A DNA stretch of 8,440 bases, from positions 1 through 8,440 of the forward strand of contig WGAH01000411.1 in NCBI GenBank assembly GCA_015489145.1, given 5' to 3'. The stretch is from Deltaproteobacteria bacterium. Its GTDB lineage: Bacteria; Myxococcota_A; UBA796; UBA2385. The translations under genes and the position numbers were made by a program. Under the pieces are notes generated by a model. That model was not told the DNA's origin. It ran no database searches and worked only from the letters and a program-made list of their open reading frames with translations. Shown here piece by piece: positions 6,173 to 8,440 of this stretch (the stretch's first letter is position 1; each line of letters starts with the position of its first letter).

Positions 6173-6862
6173 ATGTCCGCCCGCCTGGCCCGCGCCCTGC
6201 TCGACGTGGTGCTGCCCGGGGAGTGTCCGGGCTGCGGCGGAGCGGTCGGGCTCGGGACGCCCGACGGCTTGTGCCCGGGCTGCGAGGCGGCGCTTCCCGC
6301 CCTGCCGCGCTTCGTCGACCCGCCTCCCTTCGTCGTCGCCGCCTGGACCCTCGGCGAGTACGAGGGCCCCCTCGGCGCGGCGGTGCGGCGGGGCAAGTAC
6401 GGCCCCGACCCGGCGCTGGTGGCCGGCCTGGGCCGCCGCCTGGCCCGGGCGGCCCGGCACCGCCTGCCGCCGGTCGACCTCGTGACCTGGGTGCCGGTGC
6501 CGTTGTCGCGACTCCTGCGTCGCGGTTTCGACCAGGCCCGCCTCCTGGCGCGACCCGTCGCCGGGGCGCTGAACGTTCCGGCGCGTTCCACCCTGCGCCG
6601 GGTGCGCGGGGGCGAGCAGGCCGGGCGCACGGCCCGGGAGCGCTGGCGCGAGGGCCGGCGGGCGTGGCGGCTGGCGGCCCGGCGGCTGCCCCGGCGGGTG
6701 CTGCTCGTCGATGACGTCACGACCACGGGGGCCACGGCTTCGGCCTGTGCCGCGGAACTTCTCGCGGGCGGGGCCGAGCGGGTCTACCTGCTGACGGCCT
6801 GCGCGGCCCGGCGCGGCGGCGGCCGCGCGATGTCCGATTTCCTGACATCGTTTGACGATTGA
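6173..6862 (+). CDS. comF: ComF-family phosphoribosyltransferase-like protein
   Basis: ComF proteins combine a small zinc ribbon with a type I phosphoribosyltransferase fold. In naturally competent bacteria ComF acts in DNA uptake or in handling the incoming single strand, but many non-competent species carry it and its reaction is unclear. The 229-aa product has two Cys pairs (C18-P-G-C21 and C34-P-G-C37), the WVPVPLSRLLRRGFDQARLLA segment, and the PRPP-loop motif VDDVTTTGAT (residues 179-188). The ATG at 6173 follows a G-run (6163-6168) that could act as a weak ribosome binding site. It is 78 nt after rlmH, so it may be in the same operon or have its own start. No other competence genes are nearby. 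The last ~35 nt contain a palindrome that may serve the downstream promoter. Confidence 0.93.
   Translation: MSARLARALLDVVLPGECPGCGGAVGLGTPDGLCPGCEAALPALPRFVDPPPFVVAAWTLGEYEGPLGAAVRRGKYGPDPALVAGLGRRLARAARHRLPPVDLVTWVPVPLSRLLRRGFDQARLLARPVAGALNVPARSTLRRVRGGEQAGRTARERWREGRRAWRLAARRLPRRVLLVDDVTTTGATASACAAELLAGGAERVYLLTACAARRGGGRAMSDFLTSFDD
6828..6850 (+). promoter_or_regulatory. Palindrome upstream of the sigma-54-type promoter; candidate enhancer site
   Basis: CGATGTC (6828-6834), a 9-nt spacer, and GACATCG (6844-6850) form a perfect 7+7 inverted repeat of 23 nt. Directly after it, ATCGT (6847-6851) and ACGAT (6855-6859) form a second, overlapping repeat with a 3-nt spacer. The centre lies about 140 nt upstream of the expected start of the sigma-54-type promoter, the distance typical for enhancer-binding activators of NtrC type. 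It overlaps the comF coding end. That it binds an activator is inference. Confidence 0.45.
6839..6857 (+). repeat. 19-nt direct repeat, copy B, in the comF 3' end
   Basis: Second copy of the repeat at 6119-6137 (TTCCTGACA and TTTGACG conserved, middle four bases different). It overlaps the palindrome at 6828-6850, so the similarity may reflect a shared protein-binding site. Confidence 0.35.
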
Positions 6863-6929
6863 AACAAGCCGCTCCCCCGTCGGGGTCGGCATGAGCGCAT
6901 CGACTCGCCGGAAGCCTCGTCCTTTCCGG

Positions 6930-6942
6930 CCCGCCCGGCGGG
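6930..6942 (+). repeat. Compact GC-rich palindrome before the -24 box
   Basis: CCCGCC and GGCGGG flank one central base, 11 nt before TGGCAC. It is too tight for a hairpin terminator and there is no T-run. It could be an operator, or chance. Confidence 0.25.
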
Positions 6943-6953
6943 TCGGGCTGTCC

Positions 6954-6969
6954 TGGCACGGTTCGTGCA
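6954..6969 (+). promoter_or_regulatory. Sigma-54 (-24/-12) promoter of the 56-aa gene
   Basis: TGGCACG (6954-6960), a 4-nt spacer and GTGCA (6965-6969) match the consensus TGGCACG-N4-TTGCA with one mismatch. The invariant GG (6955-6956) and GC (6967-6968) are separated by exactly 10 nt, as required. Transcription would start near 6980, leaving an ~80-nt leader before ATG 7059. Sigma-54 promoters need an activator bound upstream and ATP hydrolysis; a palindrome about 140 nt upstream is a candidate site. The intergenic position, ahead of a gene with its own terminator, supports the call. Confidence 0.72.
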
Positions 6970-6983
6970 TAGCTTTTCGACGA

Positions 6984-7007
6984 GGCCGGCGGGAAACCGG
7001 GCCGGCC
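6984..7007 (+). promoter_or_regulatory. Leader hairpin 1
   Basis: GGCCGGC (6984-6990) and GCCGGCC (7001-7007) form a perfect 7-bp GC stem with a 10-nt loop (gggaaaccgg). It starts only a few bases after the expected sigma-54 transcription start, a position that could protect the 5' end of the mRNA. Confidence 0.45.
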
Positions 7008-7008
7008 G

Positions 7009-7033
7009 CCGATTCCCTCAAGGGGGGATTCGG
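7009..7033 (+). promoter_or_regulatory. Leader hairpin 2
   Basis: CCGATTCCC (7009-7017) and GGGATTCGG (7025-7033) pair at 8 of 9 positions (one T-T mismatch) around a 7-nt loop. It lies 1 nt after hairpin 1 and 10 nt before the GGGAG ribosome binding site. This could be a translation or stability control, but no known riboswitch was recognised. Confidence 0.45.
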
Positions 7034-7058
7034 CTCATCCGAAGGGAGAAACGGAACC

Positions 7059-7229
7059 ATGAGGCACACGATCCACACCGATCTCGGCGAGCTGATCTCC
7101 CTGTTCTTCGAGGAGTTCATGCAGCTCTACGGAGACCGGGAGCTGGCGGCCGTCGCCACGGCGGCGGCGATCCAGGAGCTCCTCATCGAGGAGGCCGGGC
7201 GCGGTGGGGTGGTGGAGGACGCCGCGTAG
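7059..7229 (+). CDS. 56-aa acidic orphan protein under sigma-54-type control
   Basis: I do not recognise this protein. It starts at ATG 7059; the best ribosome binding site is GGGAG at 7044-7048, a longish 10 nt away. The 56 residues contain 11 Asp/Glu against 3 Arg. They divide into an amphipathic helix with clustered aromatics (DLGELISLFFEEFMQLYGD, residues 8-26), a small-residue helix (ELAAVATAAAIQELLIEE, 28-45) and a flexible tail. There is no signal peptide, Cys, or convincing membrane segment, so it is probably a small cytosolic helical-hairpin protein or a partner for another protein. The frame is open upstream to 6852, but those starts lie before the expected transcription start near 6980. 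It forms a unit by itself: sigma-54-type promoter, two leader hairpins, this gene, terminator. That organisation argues for a real, regulated gene despite its size. Confidence 0.75.
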   Translation: MRHTIHTDLGELISLFFEEFMQLYGDRELAAVATAAAIQELLIEEAGRGGVVEDAA

Positions 7230-7269
7230 CGGAAGCCTCGCGACGGTTCCAGACCTGGTGACGTGGACA

Positions 7270-7309
7270 GCGTGCCCGGGCCCGGCGGGGCTCGGGCACG
7301 CGCTTTTTT
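7270..7309 (+). terminator. Rho-independent terminator of the 56-aa gene
   Basis: GCGTGCCCG (7270-7278) and CGGGCACGC (7293-7301) form a perfect 9-bp stem. Further pairing inside is possible between GGCCC and GGGCT. Six T follow at 7304-7309, after two bases. It lies 40 nt past the stop codon. Confidence 0.92.
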
Positions 7310-7371
7310 CGGGGCCCGGGGCGGTCCTGTCGGCGCTCCGGGGTTTTCGGGAGGGAAGCCGAAGCTGGCTC

Positions 7372-7400
7372 TTGACGTGTCCAGCGCGTCGCGGCATGAT
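7372..7400 (+). promoter_or_regulatory. Sigma-70-type promoter of the 3' partial gene
   Basis: TTGACG (7372-7377) is followed after exactly 17 nt by CATGAT (7395-7400), matching 5/6 and 4/6 of the consensus boxes. Transcription would start near 7407, giving a leader of about 35 nt before ATG 7443. Like the rplU promoter, its -35 box is preceded by C (CTTGAC). It lies just after a strong terminator, as expected for a new unit. Confidence 0.6.
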
Positions 7401-7442
7401 GCCCGGGAGCGGGTGTCCGCGCCCCCGCCCACCAGGTCGCCC

Positions 7443-8440
7443 ATGCCCCTCGAGCCCGATGAAGTCCGCCGCAACTGGCTGCCGGTGACGGTTCGCGTCG
7501 CCTGGGAGCTCGTGCAGGCGGAGGTGGCGATCGACGCGGAGGTGCTCGCCGAGGCCCGCGAGCACGTCTTCCGCAGCCTGCCGGCCGGGATCTCCACCGC
7601 CGACGCCGAGTGGCTCGCCGGCCTGCTCGCGCGGGACTACGTCGATCGCCGGCGCGAGCGCCGCTACCGGCGCATCGCCCTCGCCGAGGCCGTGGCCCTT
7701 CCGGTTCCGCCGGACTGGCGGCGGGAGATCGAGACGCGCCTCGACCCCGTGGAGCTCGGGGTGTTCCGCTTCCACTACGGCGCCGGCGTGCCCTTCTCGC
7801 AGCTCGAGAAGCCCGGCGAGGTGGACCGGGCGATGCTGGTCGGCGCCCGCGAGGCGGTGCGCGACCTCGTCTGCCAGCTCGACGAGAGCGGCGAGCTGGA
7901 GCTGGAGCGTCTCTCCGAGGCCGACCTCGACACCTTCATTTCCCGGGTGGCGAACGTCCCCGGCGAGGGCTGCCCCGGCCCCGTGGGCCTGCTCAGCAAG
8001 AGCGGCGAGCTCCACGCCAACTCCTGCCCCCGGTGCAGCCGGGCGCTCCTCCTGGTCAGCAAGGGGCGCCTCGACCGCGACGAGCTGTTTCCCCGCCCCG
8101 TCGATCTCGGCGGGCGCCTCGATCTCGTCGCGGTCCTCCTGCACCCGGACGAGGCGCCCCACGCAGCCGCCGTCGCCGCCGCGCTCGGCGACGGGGCCAT
8201 CGCCGCGAAGCCCGACCTCTGGCTCGTTCCCGACGCCGACCTCGGCCGCATCCGGCGGAACCTCGCGGAGCTGTGCCGCCGGGGTCGCCCCCCGCGCCAC
8301 CACCTCCGGGTGGCGCGGCTCGCCGGGCCGGGTCGCCTGGGCCGCGGCGTCCTCCTCGGCCCGTTGCCGGTGCGGACCATCGACCGCGTCCTCCGGAGCC
8401 CGTGGGGCGAGGTCGGCGCGCTGGGCCCCCTCCCCGCGCC
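7443..8440 (+). CDS. Unrecognised protein with H-x3-C-x2-C motif, 3'-truncated
   Basis: Open frame of 332 codons from ATG 7443 to the right edge with no stop, starting MPLEPDEVRRNWLPV. I do not recognise the family. Residues 1-90 look helical and charged, with an arginine-rich stretch (DRRRERRYRR). Residues 100-123 (LDPVELGVFRFHYGAGVPFSQLEK) and the next helix (MLVGAREAVRDLV) weakly resemble the helix-turn-helix of sigma region 4. C177, then H191, C195 and C198 (HANSCPRC) give an H-x3-C-x2-C motif like that of zinc-binding anti-sigma factors. The remainder is mixed hydrophobic and Arg-rich (LDLVAVLLHP, DLWLVPDADLGRIRRN, GRGVLLGPLPVRTIDRVL). No ribosome binding site is obvious; an in-frame GTG at 7413 with GGGAG close by is a less likely start because it would leave almost no leader. 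Codon bias matches its neighbours, supporting coding. Function could be regulatory, but this is inference. Confidence 0.75.
   Translation, partial: MPLEPDEVRRNWLPVTVRVAWELVQAEVAIDAEVLAEAREHVFRSLPAGISTADAEWLAGLLARDYVDRRRERRYRRIALAEAVALPVPPDWRREIETRLDPVELGVFRFHYGAGVPFSQLEKPGEVDRAMLVGAREAVRDLVCQLDESGELELERLSEADLDTFISRVANVPGEGCPGPVGLLSKSGELHANSCPRCSRALLLVSKGRLDRDELFPRPVDLGGRLDLVAVLLHPDEAPHAAAVAAALGDGAIAAKPDLWLVPDADLGRIRRNLAELCRRGRPPRHHLRVARLAGPGRLGRGVLLGPLPVRTIDRVLRSPWGEVGALGPLPA

Noticed and set aside
4127..7120. Open frame of 997 codons on the minus strand
   Set aside because: It runs antisense through obgE, the lipoprotein gene, rsfS, rlmH and comF, which are firmly identified. Its translation is Gly/Ala/Arg/Pro/His-rich with no recognisable domain, as expected when GC-rich third positions leave the opposite strand without stops.
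7035..8303. Open frame of 422 codons on the minus strand, opposite the 3' partial gene
   Set aside because: It crosses the strong terminator, both hairpin regions and the 56-aa gene, and its composition is His/Ala/Gly/Glu repetitive. The plus-strand frame from 7443 has a promoter and normal composition, so it is preferred.

Overview
The window is very GC-rich DNA with G or C at almost every third codon position, and the genes are packed closely on one strand (+). High GC, lipoproteins and small orphan proteins beside housekeeping genes, clear sigma-70-like and sigma-54-like promoters, and the rplU-rpmA-obgE...rsfS-rlmH order suggest a bacterium of the Myxococcota / former Deltaproteobacteria type. 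That placement is inference; no rRNA or other decisive marker is present.

Region 1 (2-2549) holds the 3' part of a phage-tail-fibre-like protein (motif GDVMTGGLTI) and, 61 nt later, a 576-aa AAA+ ATPase with one intact ATPase module behind a degenerate-looking N-terminal domain. Tail-like proteins and AAA+ ATPases occur together in contractile injection systems, so this could be the end of such a cluster, but no sheath, tube or baseplate gene is visible here.

Region 2 (2566-6094) is a ribosome-centred block. It starts with a sigma-70-type promoter (TTGACA, 17 nt, TATCTA) and runs rplU (L21), rpmA (L27), obgE (50S-assembly GTPase), a predicted lipoprotein, rsfS (ribosome silencing factor) and rlmH (23S rRNA methyltransferase). 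Gaps are short, obgE and the lipoprotein overlap by 4 nt, and the set probably forms one operon for making and controlling the large ribosomal subunit. The lipoprotein sits where many bacteria have nadD and sometimes proBA.

Region 3 (6095-7309) holds comF (zinc finger plus phosphoribosyltransferase) and then a self-contained unit: a palindrome in the end of comF, a good -24/-12 (sigma-54) promoter, a leader with two strong hairpins, a 56-aa acidic orphan protein and a strong intrinsic terminator. This unit is the most interesting part of the window.

Region 4 (7310-8440) has a sigma-70-type promoter (TTGACG, 17 nt, CATGAT) and the first 332 codons of a long open frame that runs off the right edge. 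It has a weak sigma-region-4-like segment and an H-x3-C-x2-C motif like that of zinc-binding anti-sigma factors; I do not recognise the family.

The minus strand has very long open frames, but they look like GC-driven shadows of the plus-strand genes. No tRNA, rRNA, CRISPR array or insertion sequence was seen.
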